Part shown: one piece after another, positions 43,044 through 51,894 of the stretch
Layout of the letters: each line of letters starts with the position of its first letter
Position numbering within the stretch: position 1 is the first letter of the stretch
Source: JBPRGG01 sp051418075
GTDB lineage: Bacteria > Bacteroidota > Bacteroidia > Cytophagales > Cyclobacteriaceae
Length of the DNA stretch: 64,000 bases
Direction of reading: 5' to 3'
Assembly (NCBI GenBank): GCA_051418075.1
Contig: JBPRGG010000127.1
Span: 38,298-102,297, forward strand
Translations under genes and position numbers: made by a program
Notes under the pieces: model-generated
The model's database searches: none
The model's input: only the letters and a program-made list of their open reading frames with translations
What the model was told of the DNA's origin: nothing

Positions 43044-44048
43044 TTATCCCCCTATGGTAGACATAGATGGGTTTTGGCGGTTGGCTTTTATTTCTGCTTC
43101 GAAACCGTTTTTTTCTCTTTGCTGAAATTTCTTCAGCAACAGGTTCTCCAACTCCTGATCTGTAATTCCATCCCGCAGGATCTGTTTTAGGTCCAATACG
43201 CCATGGTCGTACAAGCAATTCTTTAATTGGCCCAGAGCGGTTATTCTGATACGGTTACAGCTGCCGCAAAATGTTCGACTGAAGGCAGCAATCACCCCAA
43301 CCTGGCCTTTAAAACCGGGAATCTGATAATTGTCAGAAGTGGAAAAAGGAGGATCAGGCAGTTTTTGGATAGTTGGAAAGTTTTTTTTAATATGATGTAG
43401 TATACGATGATGGTTCCAATTCAGATTATTGGCAGGCGCTTGACCAGAACCATTGAATGGCATCTCTTCAATAAACCTCACTGCAAGTGGGTATTGCCGG
43501 GTCAGGTTTACCAAAGGCACGATATCCTGTTCATTTTTCCCTTCCATCACTACCGTATTTATTTTTATTTTGAAATGATGGGCCTTCATTTCCTCCAGGG
43601 TATGCCAGACCTTATCAAATTCATTCCGCCGGGTAATTTGGAAAAACCGCTTCTGGTCTAATGTGTCCAGGCTTAAATTTACATTATCAATACCCAGCTT
43701 TTGTAGCTGAGGAATAAAACCGGCAGTTAGAATGCCATTGGTTGTCAGTGAAATTTCTTTTAAATCCTTGATTTGTTTGAGCTGAGACAAAAAATAAATG
43801 AGGTCTTTGCGTAAGAATGGTTCACCACCAGTTATCCTGATTTTTTCAATGCCCATTCCTGCCAAAATGTGGGACAGCCTCAGCATTTCTTCATAACTCA
43901 GCAACTGATCCTTGGCCAAATACTTAATTCCTTCAGCTGGCATGCAATAAAAACAGCGCAGGTTGCAACGATCAGTTACACTCAACCTTAAGTAGGTAAG
44001 GGGCCGGCCAAAATTATCAACAATTGTTTTTTTATACTTTTGTAGCAT
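43044..44048 (-). CDS. moaA: GTP 3',8-cyclase MoaA
   Basis: 334 aa. Radical-SAM cluster cysteines C28, C32 and C35 (CNLRCFYCMPAEGI); a second C-terminal [4Fe-4S] cluster (FSRTFCGSCNRIRITALGQLKNCLYDHG); ends with the catalytic GG tail (MSTIGG). It starts molybdopterin synthesis from GTP. moaC is not in the window. It lies 180 bp from nifA on the same strand. Confidence 0.96.
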   Translation of the reverse strand: MLQKYKKTIVDNFGRPLTYLRLSVTDRCNLRCFYCMPAEGIKYLAKDQLLSYEEMLRLSHILAGMGIEKIRITGGEPFLRKDLIYFLSQLKQIKDLKEISLTTNGILTAGFIPQLQKLGIDNVNLSLDTLDQKRFFQITRRNEFDKVWHTLEEMKAHHFKIKINTVVMEGKNEQDIVPLVNLTRQYPLAVRFIEEMPFNGSGQAPANNLNWNHHRILHHIKKNFPTIQKLPDPPFSTSDNYQIPGFKGQVGVIAAFSRTFCGSCNRIRITALGQLKNCLYDHGVLDLKQILRDGITDQELENLLLKKFQQREKNGFEAEIKANRQNPSMSTIGG

Positions 44049-44066
44049 ACAAAAAAATTTATCTGA

Positions 44067-44104
44067 TAACCATCATGAGGCAGCAGAAGTTTTACTGATG
44101 GTTA
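44067..44104 (-). terminator. Possible terminator after the Ig-like repeat gene
   Basis: A 9-bp inverted repeat TAACCATCA (44067-44075) / TGATGGTTA (44096-44104) with a 20-nt loop. On the minus strand it follows the 44136 stop and is followed by a T-rich stretch. The long loop lowers confidence. Confidence 0.45.
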
Positions 44105-44135
44105 ATTTATGGAAAAAGTACCAACTATTTTAAAA

Positions 44136-45803
44136 TTACAGTTCTTCATTTTCCACAAAATCAGGAAATGACCTTCTTAGATCATTGTCCCTGGCTTTTT
44201 TAGGATTTTCCCATCCGGCCGTCAATTCCAAGGTAGCTACTTCTTTCATAATTAATCGTGAAAGCAATTGTTCGGTATCCCTGGTAAAATCTTTGTCTCT
44301 TCGGGTGAGTGTGGTACTGTATCTGCGGGCAAATACATTGCCATGCATTAAGAGTTCATTTCTTTTTTCAATTACTTTATTCAACTTCTGAATGATCTCA
44401 CTGGGGGATTTGGCAATCACATCTGCTGCTTCCAGAGTACCCATAGTTAGAACAGTGGTTCCGCCAACGCCTGTAACTATTTTTTGTTCATCTCCTTCCA
44501 GAAAAACCGGAGACAGGGCAGTTACTGCACCTAATGAGGCATCTGTCACTGCCAGACTTACCTTGCCTTTTTTAGCTTTTTTGAGTCTTTTGTAGAATTC
44601 TTCTTCCTTTTCTTTTAGTTGTTCCAGCAAATCCCAAACCCTGATCAGGGCTCCCCGATACTGGGCATACAACATACGGTCAATTTTTTCCTGGTTTTCT
44701 GTATTGACTACGGTGATGGTCGTAGATTTCTCATCCCGGAGATAGGTTTTGTCTACAGTATAAAAATTAATAGATATTTTGACGGAATCTTCTACATCTT
44801 TTACAAAATCATAACCAGGGGTCCATATAAATTCCCACTGAGTTTTGGAGTTTTGCACCAGCAATTCATCCGTGATGCGCAGATCTTCAGATATCAAATT
44901 AAATTGAGTGATATCTTCATCGCCATTGGGATCCGATAGGAAGAACTTGAAATTGACCGTCTCATTTTCCTTGGTGGTAATCACTTCATTTTTAGGTATC
45001 ATGGTAATTTCCGGAGGCAGGTCCATCTGCGTCACTAATATATTGAAGCTGCCTTTAATCTGGGCTTTGGATGGCTGATCTTCTACAATGAAATTCAATG
45101 CTATGGGGTCTTCCTTTAATCGATTAAACTGGCGGAGGGAAGGTTTCCAGGTAAATAACCCTTTTTCTGTCAAATCAGCACCTTCCGGCATTTGTGCAGG
45201 AATGGGCTTAAAGATCACCGGGTCATTATCCGGATCTTTGATGGCATTAAGATCTATCTGATAGGCATTTTCTACGTTATACTGGACATAGAAGTTTTTC
45301 AGATCACTCATTTCGGGAGGACGGTTAACATGTTGGATGATGAATTCTACTTTTTTACGGGCGGTTTGGTTGCTGTCATTTCTTACTTCAAAAATTACCG
45401 GAAATTTTACTTGTTCATTAAGCCGGTCAGCTAAATCAAAAGACGGGGTCCAGGAAAAGTTCCCAGCCGTATCCATTTGTATACCAGCCTCCCGGCCTTC
45501 TACCAGATCAAAAATATAATGCGGATCTTTCCCACCGTTAGCATATATTTTAAAAGCGAGCAACTCTCCTTCATTGACCTGGTTCCAGCCCTGATAATCT
45601 GGTAACACTATATTGAGATCAAGAAAATCATCAGTTGGTGATGCCATAACAGGCATATTTTCCCTGGGTTGCTCTAGGGTATCTTCAGTTATTATAAGTA
45701 CACTGTCAGATTCTGCCAGTTGCAGAGAGTCCCCTGAAGTTTGAGCTTTGGCTATTTGCTGACCTAATAATAAAAGTATAAACACATAATATCTAAACGC
45801 CAT
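44136..45803 (-). CDS. Secreted protein with cadherin/Ig-like repeats and a C-terminal helical region
   Basis: 555 aa with a signal peptide (cleaved near IAKAQ). Three Ig/cadherin-like repeats each carry the pattern F.WTP or a DPDNDPV calcium-like site: GNFSWTPSFDLADRLNEQVKF, DPDNDPVIFKPIPAQ...GLFTWKPS and SDPNGDEDITQFNL...WEFIWTPGYDF. The last 170 residues are charged and helical (LEQLKEKEEEFYKRLKKAKK). No enzyme motif. It is probably a periplasmic or surface-exposed structural protein. It interrupts moaA and moaD, without an obvious molybdenum role. Confidence 0.7.
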   Translation of the reverse strand: MAFRYYVFILLLLGQQIAKAQTSGDSLQLAESDSVLIITEDTLEQPRENMPVMASPTDDFLDLNIVLPDYQGWNQVNEGELLAFKIYANGGKDPHYIFDLVEGREAGIQMDTAGNFSWTPSFDLADRLNEQVKFPVIFEVRNDSNQTARKKVEFIIQHVNRPPEMSDLKNFYVQYNVENAYQIDLNAIKDPDNDPVIFKPIPAQMPEGADLTEKGLFTWKPSLRQFNRLKEDPIALNFIVEDQPSKAQIKGSFNILVTQMDLPPEITMIPKNEVITTKENETVNFKFFLSDPNGDEDITQFNLISEDLRITDELLVQNSKTQWEFIWTPGYDFVKDVEDSVKISINFYTVDKTYLRDEKSTTITVVNTENQEKIDRMLYAQYRGALIRVWDLLEQLKEKEEEFYKRLKKAKKGKVSLAVTDASLGAVTALSPVFLEGDEQKIVTGVGGTTVLTMGTLEAADVIAKSPSEIIQKLNKVIEKRNELLMHGNVFARRYSTTLTRRDKDFTRDTEQLLSRLIMKEVATLELTAGWENPKKARDNDLRRSFPDFVENEEL

Positions 45804-45986
45804 AATTTAACCTGAATTTTAAATCCACAATTTTAGGAATAAATGGGAAGTGTTGTGTTATTACAAATTGATTATTTTATCAACGTAAGAGGAGATATTT
45901 CCGTATAGGATGAAAAGTAAATAATCATCAGGTACTACTTATCACAGAACTTTTTAGCAGATTATTTATATCATTATATTTGTAAT

Positions 45987-46229
45987 ATGAAAATTGATAT
46001 TCACCTTTTCGGGATCACCAAAGAAATTGTTGGTAAACCTAAGCTTGTTCTGGAAATGACTCAAGGTCAGTCCGTGTCCGATTTGAAAAATAAATTACAG
46101 GCAGACTACCCTGGTTTATCAGACTTGCGTTCGGTAATGGTTGCCATCAATAATGAATATGCCAAAAATGATCAATTAATTGAGCAAAATGATGAAATTG
46201 CTTTAATTCCACCGGTAAGTGGAGGATGA
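45987..46229 (+). CDS. moaD: Molybdopterin synthase small subunit MoaD
   Basis: 80 aa, ubiquitin-like beta-grasp, ending in the Gly-Gly tail (ALIPPVSGG) that becomes the thiocarboxylate sulfur carrier. It partners MoaE, encoded 1 base on. The upstream TATATTTG at 45975-45982 resembles a Bacteroidota -7 element but is very close to the ATG. Confidence 0.95.
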   Translation: MKIDIHLFGITKEIVGKPKLVLEMTQGQSVSDLKNKLQADYPGLSDLRSVMVAINNEYAKNDQLIEQNDEIALIPPVSGG

Positions 46230-46230
46230 T

Positions 46231-46641
46231 ATGATAAAAATTGAAGAAAAGCCCCTTGATGTTGAAAAAGTACTGGCTTCCGTCTCCAGTCCCAAAGCTG
46301 GAGCTGTGAATCTCTTCCTGGGAACAGTCAGGCAGTTTACCGGCTCAAACCAGGTAATACAACTGGAATATGAAGCCTACGATGCAATGGCTGTAAAGGA
46401 GATAGAAAAGATCGTTGAAACATCAAAATCACTATGGCCAGTCCAGCAGGCTTCAGTTATTCATCGTAAGGGGATCCTGCAAGTGGGGGAGGTTGCTGTG
46501 GCCATTGCTGTTTCCTGCCCTCATCGCCAGGCATCTTTTGAAGCCTGTCAGTATATCATTGATAAGATCAAGGAAACTGTACCCATTTGGAAGAAGGAAA
46601 TCTATCCTGATGGTACTTCCTGGGTCTCAGCCCATCCTTAA
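46231..46641 (+). CDS. moaE: Molybdopterin synthase catalytic subunit MoaE
   Basis: 136 aa from the ATG at 46231, chosen over a GTG at 46219 that would overlap moaD; GGAGG (46221-46225), inside the moaD end, is well spaced for it. Motifs: GAVNLFLGTVRQFTG, IHRKGILQVGEVAVAIAVSCPHR, and the active-site lysine region VPIWKKEIYPDGTSWV. With MoaD it converts precursor Z to molybdopterin. Confidence 0.95.
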   Translation: MIKIEEKPLDVEKVLASVSSPKAGAVNLFLGTVRQFTGSNQVIQLEYEAYDAMAVKEIEKIVETSKSLWPVQQASVIHRKGILQVGEVAVAIAVSCPHRQASFEACQYIIDKIKETVPIWKKEIYPDGTSWVSAHP

Positions 46642-46993
46642 ATTATTGATTTTATTTAGAAAACAGTACCTGTATATATTTTAGGTCATTATTTCTATAA
46701 GATATTACTAACTAATCTCTTAGAAGCCTTATTTTATTCAGCATAAATTGGTTTCTTAATACGTTATGCCATATAATTTTCTGAAGATATCCGTCACAGC
46801 AGGTTAAATCCTCACCTAAAACATCACATATTCCGGGAAAAAATTCACCGATCAGGCTAAAACTCACACGTATGACTGGTGATATGTTCCCTCCTAATTT
46901 GAATATAAGGCTGATTTTTAATTACTTCATCTTTTGAAATCTTGATTTAACTATCAATCACAGGAAAATTAGTTATTTGAAAATAAAAAAATT
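46642..46993. other. Intergenic region, no gene seen
   Basis: 352 bp of AT-rich DNA after moaE and before the CheY-like gene. Inspection of both strands gave no RNA gene, long hairpin or coding frame that I can defend. Confidence 0.6.
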
Positions 46994-47356
46994 ATGAGTA
47001 AGAAAGTATTAATTGTGGATGATTCGCTTTATATGCGAACCGTGATTAAAGATGTATTAGTTACCGCTGGTTATGATGTGGTAGGACAGGCTGCTAATGG
47101 AGAGTCAGCTATTGATCTTTCATTAGAACTACAACCGGATTTAATCACCTTAGACAACATCCTGCCTGATATGCTGGGACTGGACATTTTAAAAGTTTTA
47201 AAATCAGAGGAGCTGAAATCTAAAATAGTAATGATAAGTGCTGTAGGTCAGCAGTCAGTAGTTGATGAAGGAAAGACGCTGGGGGCAGACGAATATCTGG
47301 TAAAACCTTTCACCAATGAACAATTACTGGAAGCGATAAATAAAGTTTTAGCCTAA
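46994..47356 (+). CDS. CheY-like response regulator
   Basis: 120 aa, receiver only: acidic pair VDDSLYMRTVIKD, phosphoacceptor Asp in LITLDNILPD, MISAVG, and the conserved Lys in VKPFTNEQL. No output domain, so it acts like CheY or as a phosphate carrier. It is followed 17 bp on by a CheC-like phosphatase and the PAS/GAF sensor, so the three should work together. Confidence 0.95.
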   Translation: MSKKVLIVDDSLYMRTVIKDVLVTAGYDVVGQAANGESAIDLSLELQPDLITLDNILPDMLGLDILKVLKSEELKSKIVMISAVGQQSVVDEGKTLGADEYLVKPFTNEQLLEAINKVLA

Positions 47357-47373
47357 CTGATCAACATTCGAAG

Positions 47374-48024
47374 ATGGAAAAATATCTCACTCAAGATGAA
47401 ATAATAATTGCAAAAAATATCATAAACATTTCATTGGCAAATGCAGCAGAAGCTTTTTCAAAACTGGCAAAAGATAAAGTAACTTTGCAACAGGTGGAAA
47501 TTCCGCCTACTATTCCAGATACTGACCTCAACCATGTAATCAATTCTTTAGATAAACTTTATGTATTGGTGACTGAGGTGAAAGGGGATTTGCCAGCTGA
47601 GAGCTATCTGGTATTTACTCAGGAAAATGCAGCCTTAACTGCCAGTCATGTGATGGGAAGTCATAATAGCAATGAAGAAATGCAGGAAGCTATGTTGCTT
47701 GAGGTAGATAATATTCTCACAGCTTCGGTGGTAACACAATTTTCCAACTTTTTTGGAAAGTCAATTTATGGAGATGTACCACACCTGATCAAATTAAACA
47801 AAACAGAAACCGAAGAGGTTTTGACCCAGAAAATGAGTCAATATGACCTCAGGGTGACATTCAAAACTTGTTTTGTTACCAATAAACTGAAGATCCATCC
47901 GGAGTTTGTATGGATCTTTACCCAGGATCTGATTCAAGCAGTAAAATCATTGGCCAAGGATCGACAAGCCATTGAGGAGCTACATAAATATGAGCGCTAT
48001 CTGGAACAATACGTAATGTTGTAA
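47374..48024 (+). CDS. CheC-like phosphatase-family protein
   Basis: 216 aa. Two CheC/CheX-type helices are visible. The C-terminal one, EAMLLEVDNILTASVV, has both catalytic positions (E and N). The N-terminal one, NIINISLANAAEAFSKLAKD, keeps the Asn but replaces the Glu with Asn. CheC removes phosphate from CheY-P; this one probably acts on the CheY-like protein just upstream. The family usually has both sites or one, so a single active site is plausible. Confidence 0.8.
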   Translation: MEKYLTQDEIIIAKNIINISLANAAEAFSKLAKDKVTLQQVEIPPTIPDTDLNHVINSLDKLYVLVTEVKGDLPAESYLVFTQENAALTASHVMGSHNSNEEMQEAMLLEVDNILTASVVTQFSNFFGKSIYGDVPHLIKLNKTETEEVLTQKMSQYDLRVTFKTCFVTNKLKIHPEFVWIFTQDLIQAVKSLAKDRQAIEELHKYERYLEQYVML

Positions 48025-48038
48025 AAATAATTTTTAGT

Positions 48039-51000
48039 ATGAGAAGGTCTAAATTACAAATATTTTTTATGTTGGTGATTGGCCTGGTTTCAGCCACCTT
48101 GATTTTTAACCACTGGTATAATCTCAGGTCTGACCACCAGGTATCTACCCAGCTAGCTAATAAGATCAGAGAAGTTAATGTTGAATTAAAAACTACTTTG
48201 GATCACTTAGACCTTTATTATCATACCGGTAATGCTATATTTCTGGATAATATTTTACAGAATCAGTCTGAGGTGCAGGATCTTTTAGGGACCATAACCA
48301 ATGGAGGGACATTCGAATATAACGAGGAAACCTATAGCATTAAGCGGCTGGATCTGCCTGAACCAACTGAAGAATTGTTACAGGAACTTAATATCAGGTT
48401 GATTCAATCCCGGCAGGTTTTATCTGATCTGGCTAATAATGGTGTACGTTTTATGGAAACTGGTCTGCAACAGAATGTTGATAACAGGGCAAAGCTTAGC
48501 CAGCAGGATATAGAAGGTCTCTATCTGATAAAACAAACGGCTCCCCTCATTATTAATAATTTCCAGGATTTGTATGGTTCTGTTCATACATTGATCCATA
48601 GAAATAATCGAAGGTCAGGGTTCATCTGGATTGGCTCTGAGCTATTCATTTTTGGACTCTTGATGTTTTCCTTTATAGTTTTTAAAAGAAGATTGATCCA
48701 TCCGATGCAGAAGGCTTCCTCATTTGCCCAACAGTTGTCTATGGGCAACCTGAAGGAGAATTACGAAAAGTCTCATAGTCCGGAAATTGATCATATGGAG
48801 GATGCCCTGATTAAGATTTCCCGAAATTTCAATGAAGCTACTGATTTCGCCCTGAAAATAGGAGAAGGAAAACTTGACTATGAAATGAGCAAAGTGACGG
48901 GAGATGATTACCTGGGTACCGCTCTTATGGAGATGCGGGACAAGCTAAAAACCGTGGCCGAAGAGGAGAAACGAAGGAATTGGGCCATTAATGGCATAGC
49001 CAAATTCAGCGATATCTTCCGGCAAAATCAGCATGCTAATCTGGAGGAACTATCCTATTCGTTTATTAAGCATCTGTCTCAATATCTCCATGCCAATCAG
49101 GGAGGGGTGTTCCTTATCAACGAAGACGATTCCAATCAAAAGTTTATAGAACTCACCGGCTGTTATGCCTATGAAAGGAGAAAGCAGCTTCAGGTGCATC
49201 TGCAAATGGAAGAAGGATTGATCGGCCAGTGTATTCTGGAGAAAGACACCCTTTACCTGGAGGAAGTTCCGGAAAACTATATATTTATCACCTCAGGACT
49301 GGGTAAAAGAAATCCGACCTGCATCCTGATCGTTCCGGTAAAAGTTAATGATGAAATTTATGGAGCCATAGAATTGGCCTTCTTCAATCTGCTGGACAAA
49401 TATCAAATAGATTTTGTGGAAAAAGTTTGTGAAACATTTGCCTCCACCCTTTCCAGTACCCGAATGAATCTGCGAACCAAAAAATTACTAGATGATTCCC
49501 AGGCAATTAATCAGGAATTACAGCAGAAAGAAGAGCAAATGCGGCAAAATGCAGAAGAACTGGAAACTACCCAGGAAGAGCTGAACCGAAAGTTAAGCGA
49601 GTTGGAGGAAGAAACCAATTTGAGTAACAATATTATTGAAGCCATTAATAAAACCAATGCCACCATTGAATTTGATCTGGAAGGAAATATCCTTAATGTA
49701 AATGATATGTACTTAAGTGTCATGGGATATACCAGGGATGAAATAGTTGGCAAAAATGAATTGAAGCTGGTACCCAAAGATGAGCTTGATTCCAACCGTT
49801 ACCGGATGTTATGGGATAGTCTGACCAATGGGTCCTTTATGTCAGGTGAGTATAGAAGGATCAGTAAAGGAGGCCGGGAAGTCTGGTTGAATGGCACCTA
49901 TAACCCTATTTTCAATATTGAAGGTAAGCCGTACAAGGTTATACAATTTGCTCAATTTACTACAGAAGAGAAAGAAAAAGACCTGGATCTGTCCAGCAAG
50001 ATCAATGCAATCAGCAATTCATTCCCCCTGATTGAGCTGGATCTGGAGGGGAAAGTGAAAAGTGCTAACCAGGAGTTTGTTAACTTGTTTGGTTACAAGC
50101 GACTGGAAGTAAGAAATAAAGAAATGACTAATTTCCTTGACCAGGACTGCATTGAACAATTTAATGAAATAGATCTGCTTAATCACCAAAGCAGTTTGTC
50201 TTTTATTTTTGCTTTCAGAACCAAGGATGAAAACCTGAAATATTGTCTGACTATTTTCAGCCCCATCAGGAACTTGTCTGGTGAAGTATACAAGATCATG
50301 GTCATTCTGGTGGATATTTCTCAACAAAAGAACCTTGAACTGGAATTGATGGCTAATCAGAACCAGCTTTCTGAAACCATCGCCCAACTGGAAAATGCCA
50401 AGGAAGATTTGCAAAAGCAAAAAAATGAAATTGAAAGCCGGGTAAACATGCTGAATAAAGCGGCCAATATTCTGGAGATTGACCTGAAAGGCAAGATTCT
50501 AAAAGCGAACGATGCTATTTGCGCCAAGTTAAATATCTCGCAATCTGAAATTATCGGATTGGATTATTCTGGCTTGATACATAAAGACTATTGTAAAGAC
50601 TCATTGGATCAATTTATCCACAGAGTGAAACTGGGTGAGATTAAGCGGGAAGTTTTAAGATATCAGGCAGAGGATGAGCAGGGTATATGGGGTGACACAA
50701 CCATTGCGCCAATCCATGATGTGAATGAAGTGCCTTATAAATTTATTGCGGTAATGTTTGATGTCTCCTCCCAGATATTAATGCAAAATGAATTGAGGCA
50801 GAGCCTGGCCCGGGAAAAAATGCGTAATGCCATATTGAACCTAAAGGATGATAAGGAGGAAGATCTGATGGGACAATTATTCCAGCAATTGCAACAGTTG
50901 GATCCCAATAAAGAGATTGATATGAATCAGATTCTGGAAAATGATCTGTTACCTGCATTGAAATTGAACCGGGAGGCGCAAGTTGTAGATATCAGTAAAT

Positions 51001-51248
51001 CTGCTCAAAAATCACTAAAAATTACCAGGAAAGAAATCATCGATCAAAGTATTACTGAGCTGGTATATATTGATAATGAAGTTATCTCACCCGAACTAAT
51101 CAAGAAGATCACCTATGGCAATGTAGTAAAGTTGTCGGTCGAATTAAGATGGGGTAAACAATCGACATCAGCTAATATTATCACCATTCCTTTATTTTCA
51201 GGCAATCAGAAAGATATAAATATCATGATGTTTGTAATGAAGATCTGA
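48039..51248 (+). CDS. Large membrane sensor with HAMP, GAF and several PAS domains, no kinase
   Basis: 1069 aa. TM1 is near 8-25, a periplasmic CHASE3/helical region reaches about 195, TM2 about 197-215, then HAMP-like segments, a GAF (about 320-470, GGVFLINEDD...CILIVPVKVNDEIYGAIELA), a coiled coil (EEQMRQNAEELETTQEEL), and PAS domains near 530-650, 655-765 and 805-920, with a further PAS-like domain at the C-terminus. There is no HisKA, GGDEF or EAL. The GAF and flanks closely match the 14678-16591 sensor. With CheY and CheC upstream in one operon, it looks like a sensor that works by protein contact. A partial copy of its 3' end remains at 51341-51420. Confidence 0.85.
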   Translation: MRRSKLQIFFMLVIGLVSATLIFNHWYNLRSDHQVSTQLANKIREVNVELKTTLDHLDLYYHTGNAIFLDNILQNQSEVQDLLGTITNGGTFEYNEETYSIKRLDLPEPTEELLQELNIRLIQSRQVLSDLANNGVRFMETGLQQNVDNRAKLSQQDIEGLYLIKQTAPLIINNFQDLYGSVHTLIHRNNRRSGFIWIGSELFIFGLLMFSFIVFKRRLIHPMQKASSFAQQLSMGNLKENYEKSHSPEIDHMEDALIKISRNFNEATDFALKIGEGKLDYEMSKVTGDDYLGTALMEMRDKLKTVAEEEKRRNWAINGIAKFSDIFRQNQHANLEELSYSFIKHLSQYLHANQGGVFLINEDDSNQKFIELTGCYAYERRKQLQVHLQMEEGLIGQCILEKDTLYLEEVPENYIFITSGLGKRNPTCILIVPVKVNDEIYGAIELAFFNLLDKYQIDFVEKVCETFASTLSSTRMNLRTKKLLDDSQAINQELQQKEEQMRQNAEELETTQEELNRKLSELEEETNLSNNIIEAINKTNATIEFDLEGNILNVNDMYLSVMGYTRDEIVGKNELKLVPKDELDSNRYRMLWDSLTNGSFMSGEYRRISKGGREVWLNGTYNPIFNIEGKPYKVIQFAQFTTEEKEKDLDLSSKINAISNSFPLIELDLEGKVKSANQEFVNLFGYKRLEVRNKEMTNFLDQDCIEQFNEIDLLNHQSSLSFIFAFRTKDENLKYCLTIFSPIRNLSGEVYKIMVILVDISQQKNLELELMANQNQLSETIAQLENAKEDLQKQKNEIESRVNMLNKAANILEIDLKGKILKANDAICAKLNISQSEIIGLDYSGLIHKDYCKDSLDQFIHRVKLGEIKREVLRYQAEDEQGIWGDTTIAPIHDVNEVPYKFIAVMFDVSSQILMQNELRQSLAREKMRNAILNLKDDKEEDLMGQLFQQLQQLDPNKEIDMNQILENDLLPALKLNREAQVVDISKSAQKSLKITRKEIIDQSITELVYIDNEVISPELIKKITYGNVVKLSVELRWGKQSTSANIITIPLFSGNQKDINIMMFVMKI

Positions 51249-51322
51249 TAAGTCCCGAAAGTAGATGAATCCTGTCCTATAGCAAAGGGAAACCACTATA
51301 TGTGTGGCAAATAAAATAAATA

Positions 51323-51439
51323 ATGAGCTGGTGCTTTTTGGAAATCGTAGATCAAAATATTGCTGACCTGGTATATATTGATAATGAAGTTATCTCGCCC
51401 GAATTCATCAAGAAGATCACACTTTCCAGGAGCCAATAG
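51323..51439 (+). pseudogene. Remnant duplicating part of the upstream sensor gene
   Basis: 51341-51420 matches 51033-51112 over 80 bp with 8 differences and no gaps. A short open frame (ATG 51323, stop 51437-51439) reads the copy in phase: EIVDQNIADLVYIDNEVISP against EIIDQSITELVYIDNEVISP. Sequence on both sides is unrelated. It is a scrap of a lost paralogue or a small duplication. Confidence 0.75.
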
Positions 51440-51482
51440 ATTTTCAATTAAAAATTAAAATTTGATTTGAGAGTAATTAAGA

Positions 51483-51872
51483 CTATCCCTGCTTTTTAGC
51501 ATTCAGCACGATCAGAAGATCTTCGATTACTTTTTTAATGTAAAGTAAGCAGCTTTCACTTTTGACAATATAATTGAAAACGCCCTCATCCTGAGCCTTA
51601 GCTACTACATCTATATCATCCTGGGCAGAAACCACTATAATTTGGGTATCTTGTTTATTTTCTTTTATTTTTTTGATCAGTTCCAGCCCGTGGAAATCAG
51701 GCAACATCAGATCCAGAAGCACAATGTCCGGATTTTCCGGTAAATGGTTAATTAATGCCTCTCCCGTTTCAAAATATTGGGTATCCAGGCTTTTAAATCC
51801 ACTAAAGGCCAGGCGTAATACCATGGCTTCAGTTTTATTATCTTCAATTACAAATACTTTGTACTGCTTCAT
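51483..51872 (-). CDS. Single-domain response regulator
   Basis: 129 aa, receiver only: FVIEDNKTEA acidic pair, LLDLMLPDFHG with the phosphoacceptor Asp, VVSAQDD, and Lys in YIVKSESCLL. It is encoded 22 bp after the hybrid kinase on the same strand and is probably its partner or a phosphate sink. Confidence 0.93.
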   Translation of the reverse strand: MKQYKVFVIEDNKTEAMVLRLAFSGFKSLDTQYFETGEALINHLPENPDIVLLDLMLPDFHGLELIKKIKENKQDTQIIVVSAQDDIDVVAKAQDEGVFNYIVKSESCLLYIKKVIEDLLIVLNAKKQG

Positions 51873-51894
51873 AAATATTTATATCAAAAAATGG

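Noticed and set aside
45975..45982. TATATTTG before moaD as a Bacteroidota -7 box giving a leaderless mRNA
   Set aside because: It matches TAnnTTTG, but there is no clear TTTG/TTG -33 element 17-23 bp upstream, and such boxes arise by chance in AT-rich DNA.
51341..51420. The 80-bp repeat as a CRISPR or recombination site
   Set aside because: Only two copies, coding in phase in both, one inside a gene; a gene remnant is simpler.
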